From assembly GCA_008694505.1 (NCBI GenBank), contig VZDJ01001173.1:951971-1015970 (forward strand): a stretch of DNA of 64,000 nucleotides, in the 5' to 3' direction. The translations under genes and the position numbers were made by a program. The notes under the pieces are model-generated. The model saw only the letters and a program-made list of their open reading frames with translations, had not been told where the DNA came from and made no database searches. Origin of the DNA: Cyanoderma ruficeps (taxonomy: Eukaryota; Chordata; Aves; Passeriformes; Timaliidae). The first letter of the stretch is position 1. The number at the start of each line of letters is the position of its first letter. Positions 39,401 to 49,700 of the stretch are shown piece by piece.

Positions 39401-42400
39401 TGGAGAGCCGGTTTGTAGCCACGAGCAGCAGTGTGGGAGGATCTGGCTGGGGGGATGTGGGGGGGTCCCATCCCCACACCTGAGTGTGCACCCCTGAGCC
39501 CCCTGTGCTGCCTTTGCTCTCCCACACCCTTCACCTCACCCCAGGGCATGGGGCTCAGGATGGGGCATGAGGGACACCATGGCACATGCAGAGGCACACC
39601 TGTGCCACCCGTAAACATCCCCAGCACACCCCATCCCCACCACCACAGCACGGGCTCTAATCCTGCCTCTCTCTGCGGCTCACCCAGGGGTGCTGCTATG
39701 GAGAACACGGGTGCAAACCGGGCCACCTCCCCTTCCCCAGCACGGGCAGCCAGCCCAGCTCCTGGGGGTCCATCAGCAGCTACCAGACGGTGAGTGGCCA
39801 GGGTAAGGGGACCCCAGCCCAGCCTTGGGAACATGGTTCACCCCACCAGCAACCCCACGGGATCCATAGCCCCAGGTGGGGTAGAGAAAGGAGAGGGGGA
39901 GAATGGAAAATACGGAGAGGGAGGATGCAGGTATGGAGGACTGAGATCAGTCTGTCTTCTCCCTCTTCCTTTGCAGGATGGCAAAGAGGAACCAGAGATT
40001 TACGGAGCGATCATCCCCCATGTGAGAGTCCCTGCCCGGCTGGTGTCTGCACTGCCCCAGCCAGGGACATTGAGCCCTAGGAGGGGACAGGAGTGGGAAG
40101 CATGGGGGGCATCAGTTGGGTGCCATAGCTGCTCCCCTGAAAGACAGCACCAAAATAGCCCAGTCCAATCTCCACACTGCTCTACTGCAGGGTCTTCGAG
40201 GTCCTCCTGGGAACCCCGGCCCCCCTGGGCCCCCCGGCCCCCCTGGCCCACCAGGTCTCCTCTACCTCAACGTAAGGCCCAGCACTGGTGTGCACACCCC
40301 TGTGCCAGAGCACACGCACGTGTGAGCACGCACAGCACCAGGGCCTCCCCAAACCTGCCTGTCTTTGCTTCCAGAGGGTGCACCCCGTGCGTGCCCAGCC
40401 GCCCTGCAAGCCGCCGGTAAGCCACGGCCTCACTGTCCCCAAGAGTGTCCCCGTCCCCTCCCTGTGCACCAGGAAGGGTGTCCCTCTTCCTGTGCCCAGC
40501 AGCAGACACAGGCTCTGTTTGCCCTCACAGGCATCTGCAGACCGCAGCTGGCCATCAGGTAAGGGTGTCTCCCAGGTGTTTCGGGGGCTCCAGCCACCCT
40601 GGAGACACCTTTCCTGAAGTCATCCCTCCCTTCCTTGGGTCCCGGGACCATGACAGCACGGGTCCCTGGCACCCCTCTGGCTCTCCCACCCACTCCCACA
40701 ACATCCCAGTGGGGCCAGTTCCCACGGGAGCATCCAAGCCCTATGCTGGGGCACCTTGTGACCCCTCACCATCTCTGGGCTCTCCAGATGCTGGTGTCCC
40801 TCAGACAGAGCCATCGGACTCCCGCGCTCATCTCCGGGTGCGTCCAGGCTGCGGCCCCAGGCAAACCCCCCCAGCTGCCCTGTACCACACAGCAGGACCC
40901 TCACCCCCTGCATTCCCCCAGCGCCAGACGTGGGTTTTCAAGTCCAAGGAGCTGATGGTGAAGGCGAGCAGTGCTGTGCCTGAGGGGAGCCTGGTCTACG
41001 TGCAGGAAGGGAGCAATGCCTTCCTCCGGACCCCCACTGGCTGGAGCCGCCTCCTGGTACCGTATGGGATCCCTCCAAGGGCTGGGAGGGCAGGATCCAT
41101 GACTGGATTTGGCACTAGGGCAGCAGATCCCCAGGAAGGAGAGGATTCCCCATAACCTGTCCCTCTGCTTGTGTTGTTGAGCAGCTGGAGGATCCAAACT
41201 CATTCTTGGCTGGTGATGATCCTTCTGCCTCCACCCCACAGTACCAGGTGAGAGGTGCGGGAGCTGCAGGGCCCAGTCATGTCCCTGTAAGAGGACAGAA
41301 CTCTCCTCTGCATGATGGAGGGGAAAGACCTCACAGGACTGTTCTTTCCCTCTTCTTCCACCTCTCCATCCAGGAGGCAAAGAGGGTGCAGCCCAGAGGT
41401 CCCAACACATTGTCACCCATGCAGTCTCCAACAGACTCACTGGTGAGCCCTGCTGAGGGTCTGGCCATGCTGGGAGGGATGGACCATAGGAATGGGCTGG
41501 ATGTCAGCCGGGCAGTGCCAGCCCGGCATGAGCAGAGCCTGGGGCTGTGTTGGTCTGGGGAGGGTGCCCCCCACTCACAGCACATGGATGGGTGCCCTCA
41601 GACTGACCTGAGCTGTGTTTTTGCAGATCCAGAAGGAGGAGGAACAAGGCCTGCCCCAGATTCTGCCAACCACCATCGCCCCACGGATCCCATCTGTAAG
41701 GAATGCCTGGCCTCAGGGTGGGGATGAGTGGCCAGTCATGGGAGAGGGGGGAGAGATGCCATGGGGACCCCCAATCCTGTCCAGCACTGCCAGGGCCTCA
41801 CGCCCTCTGGGAAGAGGGGAGCAGAGGCCTGAATTCCTCCCTGCCACCCCCAGCTCCGCCTGGCTGCCCTCAACGTGCCCCTCTCCGGTGATATGAGCGG
41901 GATCCGGGGCGCTGACCTGCAGTGTTACCGGCAGTCACAGGAGGCCGGGCTCTACGGCACCTTCCGGGCCTTCCTGTCAGCCCCCACCCAGCACCTGGTG
42001 TCCATCGTCAAGCGGACAGACAGGACCCTCCCCATCGTCAACCTGAAGGCAGGTACCCCGTCCCCAGGGGACTGTGAGTGGCAAAGCCTCGCGGCCCCCC
42101 ATGAGCTGCAGGGACCCCCACCCAGTGCTGCTCTGGGGCCATGCTCAGGGTTTTTGGGGAGCTGACAGGACCGAGAGGATGTTGTTGCCCACACGTGGTG
42201 GGCACAAGGGCATTCCCCTGGCTCAGCACCATGGCTTGTGCCCACAGGGGCAGCTGCTGGCCAAGTCCTGGAGCTCCCTCTTTGGGGGTCAGTCTGGTGC
42301 TGCCCTGCGGGGTCCCATCTACTCCTTCAACGGGCGCAACGTCCTGACGGATCCCCTCTGGTGAGTCTGGACACGGGGTCCTGCATGGGAGCTGGAGTGG

Positions 42401-42709
42401 GGGGTCTGTGCTGGGTCCCTCCCTGCAGAAGTGCAGGAGCAAAGAGAGGGGGTGCCCCAGGGTGCCCCCAGCCCCTCTCACCCCATTCCCACCCACAGGC
42501 CCCAGAGGCTAGCGTGGCACGGCTCCACACCACGGGGTGGCCATGCCCGCCGGTGGGATTGCCAGGGCTGGCGCAGCTCTGGCACGGCCGAGGGCATGGC
42601 CACTGTCCTGGGCGAGGGCCAGCTGCTGGCTGGGCACCGGCACAACTGCTCCACACCGCTGGCCGTGCTCTGCGTCGAGGTGGCTTTTCCTTACCGCCAC
42701 ATGTGGTGA
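36414..42709 (+). CDS. Compact multiplexin-type collagen with C-terminal endostatin domain
   Basis: Exons: 36414-36579, 36801-36940, 37267-37335, 37512-37574, 37658-37723, 37961-38176, 38363-38728, 38941-39060, 39137-39190, 39384-39410, 39688-39789, 39977-40021, 40191-40271, 40375-40416, 40531-40558, 40788-40837, 40922-41056, 41185-41247, 41374-41442, 41627-41695, 41854-42048, 42248-42360, 42499-42709 (TGA). They join to 2490 nt, 829 residues, open throughout. Order: signal peptide ending near HPAAAQ (1-29); non-collagenous N-terminus (30-157) with CVCP; Gly-X-Y blocks in about 158-430 and 479-500, with interruptions including a Cys-bearing segment at 403-420 and GCCYGEHGC at 430-438; a linker with Cys; a trimerisation domain (about 548-591, [20 protein letters not shown]); a hinge; an endostatin domain (about 657-826) with [28 protein letters not shown] and four cysteines spaced as in collagens XV/XVIII. 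Most exons are multiples of three, as in collagens. No laminin-G/TSPN-like domain is visible. Likely a secreted basement-membrane collagen. An in-frame ATG at 36366 is possible but fits a signal peptide less well. Exons 2-5, 15 and 16 are the least certain. Confidence 0.88.
41854..42700 (+). other. Endostatin-domain exons of the multiplexin gene
   Basis: Three exons (41854-42048, 42248-42360, 42499-42709) encode the endostatin fold. Landmarks match human COL15A1 and COL18A1: [53 protein letters not shown], then cysteines in WDCQGWR and [13 protein letters not shown]. The stretch [16 protein letters not shown] is closer to collagen XV than to XVIII. Residues equivalent to zinc ligands His1, His3 and His11 of collagen XVIII endostatin read as Thr, Ile and Arg (the last at codon 41857-41859), so the classical zinc site is absent. 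Confidence 0.9.
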
Positions 42710-42963
42710 AAACGGTGACACCCAACCACGAGCTCCAGGCATTCCCCCAGTCCCGTGTGGCTGGGGAATGTCCCTGGGAGCACCATGGGTGGTATCAGAG
42801 CTGTGCTGAAGCACTGAGGAGACACCAGGTCCACAGCCAGGCTGTGCCATGCCCAGCCCCAGCTGTGCCATCCCACAGATCCCTGTGCCATGGGGCAATG
42901 CCAGGCTGTGCCTGCAGCCTCCCACCCCCATGGGAGCCAACACCAACACAGTCACCACCCAGA

Positions 42964-42969
42964 AATAAA
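42964..42969 (+). terminator. Poly(A) signal of the multiplexin gene
   Basis: AATAAA lies 255 bases after the collagen stop codon and is followed by a T/G-rich stretch (tgttggggttt). It places the gene end about 0.8 kb before the TOP2A start codon. Confidence 0.75.
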
Positions 42970-43185
42970 GATACAAAAATGTTGGGGTTTATGACACTGT
43001 GCTCTGTTCTGGGGGGACATGGCCAGCTGCAGCAAGGGGCTGAGGGGACACACTCGGTAATGGGAACAGGGACTGGAGGGACTGGGGGTGGGCTCCAGTC
43101 CCCTTGGGATTGGCAGTAACTGGGAAGGGACATCCTGGCACAGGTCTCACGTCTGTGGTCTGTGTTTTGGTCCCAGAACACAATG

Positions 43186-43492
43186 TTTTCCAGTATATCC
43201 CAGTGGGTTGTCAGGTCTTGCTCAGGGTATTCCTGTGGGTTCCCGAGGCCTTCCCAGTGTATCCCAAGGGTGTCCAAGGTCTTCTAGAGTATCCCAGTGA
43301 TTCCCAGTATATCCCAGTGCATGTCCAGGGCTCATCCAGTGTCCCACTCCAATGGGTCCCAGCGTATAGCAGTACCCCAGTGGGTCCACAGTGTCTGTCC
43401 AGTGTATTCCAGTGTGCGCTCGGGGCTTCCCAGTGCATCCCCGTGGATCCCGGTGTATCCCGGTACATCCCAGTACATCCCAGTACATCCCA
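43186..43492. repeat. Minisatellite with about 10-bp TATCCCAGTR-like unit
   Basis: Imperfect copies of a unit around TATCCCAGTG/ACATCCCAGT fill about 300 bases and become perfect at the right end, where ACATCCCAGT recurs at exact 10-base steps. The array fills the space between the multiplexin poly(A) site and the TOP2A promoter. The variable copies and the lack of unique spacers exclude a CRISPR-like array. Confidence 0.85.
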
Positions 43493-43540
43493 CCGCCAAC
43501 GGCCAACGGGCAGCCTCAGCGCCCTCCCTCTCGCTTCTCT

Positions 43541-43731
43541 ATTGGTCAATCCTTCTGCCCATCTTGCCCCTCTCCCTCCCGACTGGCCGGTTTGAACGCG
43601 TGTACGGCCTCTGATTGGTCAGAGGGCGGGCAGAACATTCCCGTATGCCCGCCCCCGCACTGCGATTGGCGAAGCGGGGGCCGCGAGCGGGGATTGGCTG
43701 CGCGTTTCGGCGGGACGAGCGGAGGTTTGAA
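43541..43731 (+). promoter_or_regulatory. TOP2A: TOP2A proximal promoter: inverted CCAAT boxes and CHR motifs
   Basis: Four ATTGG motifs (inverted CCAAT boxes, NF-Y sites) stand at 43541, 43614, 43665 and 43693. A TTTCGGCGGG E2F-like site is at 43705-43714. TTTGAA CHR-type elements occur at 43591 and 43726, the latter 63 bases before the start codon. No TATA box is seen. Multiple inverted CCAAT boxes are a known property of the mammalian TOP2A promoter, and CHR elements mediate G2/M expression through DREAM/MuvB. Use of each site here is inference. Confidence 0.8.
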
Positions 43732-43788
43732 GGGGACGTTGGCGCCGCCATCGCTATCGCCGCTATCGCCGCCGCCACAGCCATCGCC

Positions 43789-46700
43789 ATGGAGGTCTCG
43801 CAGCCCCCGTCGCCCCTCCGGGTATGTCGTGCGACCTGTGGCCCCGACCCTGTGAAGCTTCGTGATGCCCCACCGCACCGTCCCCTCGGGGTCTCGGGCC
43901 CCCCTCAGCCCCCGCCGGGCACCCGTAGAAGTCCTCCCTGGGCTCCCTCAGGGTCTCCCCGGGTCCTTCGCAGTCCCCCTTGGGTCTCCTTCAGGGTCTC
44001 CCCGGGCCCCTCTCTGGACCCTTTCCCCAGCCCTCCCTCTCCTCAGACTCCCCGCTCCTCTGCGATTCTGGTTCTCTTCCACTCCCCAACCCCGATCCTC
44101 TTCCACTCCCCGGCCTGGCCCCCTCACGTTCCCTTTGTTCTCCCCCTTCCCTCACCGCCGCTGCCTCTCCCCCACCAGCCGGCCAACGAGAACATCCGTG
44201 TGAACAAGGCTGATGGCCCCAAGAAGCTCACGGTGGAGCACATCTACCAGAAGAAGACGCAGCTGGAGCACATCCTGCTCCGGCCAGACACCTACATCGG
44301 CTCCGTGGAGCTCGTCACTCAGGTAAGAGCCGGGGGGAGCGGGGCTGAGCTACCCCCGAGCACCTCCGGGTGGGCAGGGAGTCATTAGCAGCTGTTTACA
44401 AAGCACAAAACATCTGCTTATCAATCACAAAACGGCTGCTTTACAAACGGATGGGACAGAAGAGGGGCTGTACCTGGGCACTTACAAATTTCTTCTTTTT
44501 TTTTTTTTTTCCAGCAAATGTGGGTTTATGATGAAGGCATTGGCCTCAACTGCAGAGATGTGACCTTTGTGCCTGGCTTGTACAAGATCTTTGATGAGAT
44601 TCTGGGTAAGCTGACAGATCTGTTGAGTCAGTGAGTGACAGGTTATTAACGGGGGTTGAATGGAAGAAACTGGAATTAAACGTAAATTATCAAGAACTTA
44701 TTAGCACTACTTAATAGCAAGCCATTCATGGGGAACAAACAAAAAGAAAAATTACAAAAATCCAATTACAAACTTGATTTCATTCTGCCCAAAATTCTCC
44801 CTTTTATGTTAGTGGTTGCACTGGAGGAATTCAGAGGTCATTTCCAACCTTCATAATTCCATGATAACTTGTTGTACTCCTCTTTGTAATTTGCAAAAGT
44901 ATTTTCATGCTGAGATGAATATTAGTAACACTGTAGTGAGTTTTTGTTTTCGTTCTACTGGAACACTTCATAGTTCAAGTTTTTCCCTTGATTGAGAATG
45001 TAATAAAAAAACAATATTCTCGTTCCTTTCTAGTCAATGCCGCAGACAACAAGCAGAGGGATAAAAACATGTCGTGCATCAAAGTCACAATCGATGTGTA
45101 AGTTTGGTTTTGTTGTTGTTCGTTGCCCTCAGCTGTTCTGCAGACCTGAGGTGGCACTGCAGGGCTCTGCCGTGGGGCTGATCCCAGATAGCCCAAATTT
45201 AATTCCCTAATTGTGAAAGCCTTTCTCTCTGCTTAGTCCTTTGGTCTCTTACAGAGGGCTGACTGGGGAAACCGCTGCTCTTTCCTTGCTGTTGTTTTCT
45301 CCCTTTCCATCATCCCGAGTGAGCACAGGGTTTTGTGTGCAGATCTGGGCATTTGTGTGTTGCCTGTCCCCCCTCTGCTGGCAGCTGCTGCACTTGCTGA
45401 GCACAGATTTGTTCTTGGTGAAATGGTGCCTTTCCCCCAGAGCCTTTCGGGGACTTCTTTGACAGCTCAGCCATTTGCAGCCTTAAAAGCAGCCTTTTCT
45501 TTCCCTCCCCAGAGAGAATAACACAATCAGTGTGTGGAACAACGGGAAGGGTATCCCGGTTGTGGAACACAAAGTGGAGAAGGTCTATGTGCCTGCTCTG
45601 ATCTTTGGACAGCTGCTGACATCCAGCAACTACGATGACAACGAGAAGAAAGTCACAGGTGGGGAAGGCTCAAATATGCAGCATTAATATCTCTGTGCAG
45701 CTCTGTGTGTGTGACTTAAACTAGAAAGGGTGGGAAGGGGGTCCTCGATGCAGTGTGAAAACTGAAAGAGGGGAAATTTAAGTGAGATAATATGGAAGAA
45801 ATCCCTTTTATTGAGGGTGGTGAGGCCCTGGCACAGGTTGCCTAGAGAAACTGTGGCTGCCCCATCCCTGGAGGTGTCCAAAGCCAGGTTGGACATGGCT
45901 TGAAGCTACCTAGGCTAGTGGAAAGTGCCTTGCCTACAGCAAATAGTGGGACTGGATGGACTTTAAGGTCCCTTCCACCCTAAACCATTCTGTGATTCTA
46001 TGAAAATTACATTCTGAAGCTATCAGAGAAGTCTCTGTGCTCTGTTTAATTGTAATAACAGTGCAAACATGGGAACAGGGGAAATTGCCTTTGAATAATC
46101 TCTTAAACCCTAATTAAATCAAAGTTTATAGTTGTGTACTGAGCTTGTAGAATGTTGTTGCTTGTTGACCATTGTCTTTGGCTGACGTTGACAAACTCCA
46201 GTTAGTCTTGGATTCTTTTAGATGGTTTTGGACAAGGATAATAACACAAGTCTGTGTTCATTTTAATTCCAGGGGGGAGAAATGGTTATGGAGCCAAACT
46301 GTGCAACATATTCAGCACAAAATTTACTGTGGAAACTGGATGTCGTGAATACAAAAAGTTATTCAAGCAGGTAGGAGGAGTTTTCTTTCCAGGGAGTTTG
46401 TACCTGAAATTTTCAGAGACCCTCATGAGACCCTCAGTTTTTGTTTCAAAACTCTAGGCACGCCTTGTAGTCAGTTCACTGGGATAAGAGTAAATTTGAC
46501 CCATAAAATATAAATCAAGGAAATAATGAAATTAGCAGACAGCATCAGAATCCGGTTTTTAACCAGAGATTTTGTTAAATTTAAAGCATCTAAAATACAT
46601 AAACCATCTCACTGCTTTTAAAAACTAAGGTAGTTATTTGTGTGTGTTTGACTTGCAACTTACCAAGGCTCCTTTCCTCAGACCTGGACAGACAATATGG

Positions 46701-49700
46701 GAAAGGCTGGAGAAGTGAAGCTGAAACACTTTGATGGAGACGATTACACCTGTGTTACCTTCCAACCTGATCTGTCCAAATTCAAAATGACCGTTCTGGA
46801 TAAGGACATCGTAGCACTGATGTCTCGAAGAGCATATGATATTGCTGGATCCACAAAGGATGTCAAAGTTTTCCTGAATGGCCAGAGGCTTCCTGTAAGT
46901 GAGCGTTGAAAAGAAACACAAATATCTGCATTTTTCTGTGCAATTTAACCAGCAAAGTTCTGTTGAGGCCATTCCTGTCATCACACAGAGCAAATGAACA
47001 CGTGCAGGAGGGATTTCTGCACTCGCTTTGCAGGGAAATGTGCATTAAGTATTTAGAGGAGCTGTTCTCAACCAGTTGTCTGCTCTCATCTGCGTGCAGG
47101 TGAAAGGATTCCGGAGCTATGTGGACCTCTATCTGAAGGATAAGGTCGATGAAACTGGGAATGCACTGAAAGTTATCCACGAAGAAGTCAATTCCCGATG
47201 GGAAGTGTGCTTGACTCTGAGTGAAAAAGGCTTCCAGCAAGTCAGCTTTGTTAACAGCATTGCCACCACAAAGGTAACTCCTGTAGTCAAGTTAGTGCCA
47301 TATTCTTCAGCATCAATATTCCTGGCTGTTTGTAAGTGTACTTATGTTAGTGAAAAATACTTTAATGTTGCGAAGAATGTGCCTAAAGTTTGAAATAGAT
47401 ATTTGTAGTTTTGTGGGTTTTCATGGCCTCGGTCCCAAGTCCTTGTCCCCTTCTCCTCAGGGTGGCAGACACGTTGATTATGTGGCTGACCAGCTCGTGA
47501 CCAAAATCATTGATGTTGTGAAAAAGAAGAACAAAAATGGAGTTGGAGTGAAGCCTTTCCAGGTACAGTGTTAGAAATTTACAGGTGGGAAACACAACCT
47601 GAGCATTGCTGCAAATTGTAACTGCAGCTTAATGCATAACTGCATTAATTAATAACATATTTCCATTTTACAGACACTGTATATAAGATTGCTAATTACA
47701 GAAGTCTCATATTGTCCAGTTTAAGCCAATTAACTTCCCTTTGCTTGAGCAATGTGTGTTTTAGTCACTGTAAGTCAGTGTAGGTGCACCAAACCTCAGT
47801 ATCTGTTAGATAACACCTATTGAGGTGGAGAAATGCCAATTCCTTGACATCCCAAATCATCTTACACTGTTCGTGAGTGTTCATTAGCTGTTCAGAATTA
47901 ACAAAATATTTACAAAAATTCCAAACCCTACAGTGCTGAGTGTTCCCTCACTGTGTGATTGACTAATGAGCTGAGTCTGTACAGTTTGTGATCCTTGCTG
48001 TATTTAACTGCAGGTGAAGAACCACATGTGGATTTTTGTGAATGCTTTAATTGAAAACCCAACCTTTGACTCTCAGACAAAGGAGAACATGACTCTGCAG
48101 TCAAAGAACTTCGGCTCTACCTGTAAACTGAGTGAAAAATTCATTAAGGGTGTAAGTCCTGATGTACACGGGCAGTCAAGATGTCTGTGAAAAATACATA
48201 ACAAAGTTTCTGTCATTGTTGAGACTTTTCCCACAACTTTCCATTGGATTTTGCATTGCAGGCAGTTAGCTGTGGCATTGTTGAAAGTATCCTAAATTGG
48301 GTAAAATTTAAAGCTCAGAACCAGCTGAATAAGAAGTGTTCAGCTGTGAAACACTCCAAGATTAAGGGTGTTCCTAAACTGGATGATGCCAACGATGCTG
48401 GTAAGTGTTTGACGTCCTTTGTAACCAATTAATTCAAAAACAGTTAAAACTTGTTTGTTAAACAAAAGATTTGTCTCCTAAGGAAAAGTGAGGAGAGAAA
48501 ACCTGTCATTATAGTTTTACTCCCATTTTGCAGTCCCATTTACTATGATTATCTCCATTTACTGCGTGCAGTGCCAAACAAACTGCGTTAAAAGATTATT
48601 TCTACTTGTTCAGTCGTGAATGTGCAGCCTTGGATTTCATTTCTTCTTAAGTAGAAAACTGACTCGATTTTCTTCTTTTTTAGGCAGCAAGAATTCTCTA
48701 GATTGTACACTGATCCTGACCGAGGGAGACTCAGCCAAAACTCTGGCTGTCTCTGGTCTGGGAGTGGTTGGTAGAGACAAATATGGAGTGTTTCCTCTTC
48801 GTGGGAAAATCCTCAATGTCAGGGAAGCTTCTCATAAGCAGGTTGGTTGGAAAATGGTTACAGTTACGTGTTGAAAGGTGTGGTGTGATTTGTGCAATGA
48901 GTCAGTGCAGCTGCACCTGGAGCACTGGAACTCCAAGGAGCAGTGTCTTAAAACACCTGAGTCTTCCCTCATCTCGAGCTTGCCTCACTGGTTAAGTAGG
49001 AATATTGATTAAATCCTGTTCAGTGATTTGCCTGAGGGGATAATGTTCGTGTTGTGGATTGGAAAATGTTTGGAATTATCCAGAGTAATTTAATCGTTAG
49101 AAATTACGAGTTTCTAAACAGCAAAAAACACCAGCAGGACAGAACGCAGTAGATTATTCACTTGTGGATAACTTTATACTTTCTTGAGCTACATTTTGAG
49201 TCTGAAAGACAAGTTTTTATTCTGTGTGATCTCTTTCAGATTATGGAAAATGCTGAAATCAACAACATCATCAAGATTGTGGGTTTGCAATATAAAAAGA
49301 ACTATGAAGATCAAGAATCTTTAAAAAGTCTTCGTTATGGAAAGATTATGATCATGACAGATCAGGTTAGGCTCATTAAAATTGAAAATTGGGAGAGGAT
49401 AACAATTAGCACTTAAATAAAGAGATAGGAAGAAAATATTTCTCTAAGTGCTGCTATTGTACCAAATTCTCTGTGTTTCTTTTTCCCATTTTACGTTTTT
49501 GTGGGTCATAATGTCTTTTCAGCCACAAAAAAGTAAAATGGTGAGTTACATCAAACAGCTGAACACTGTCTTTCCAGTCTGCTGACTCCAAGTCCTTGAC
49601 CAGTCCTTCACACCTTTTTTCACCAAAAATCTACCTTTTCTGTTTCTCTTAATTTTCAGCAATTAACACATAGACACCTTCTTAGAGGTGAAAGTGAATA

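Noticed and set aside
43186..43492. Regular repeat array resembling a CRISPR or telomere-like block
   Set aside because: There are no unique spacers of constant length, the unit degrades gradually and the context is a vertebrate genome; it is a minisatellite.
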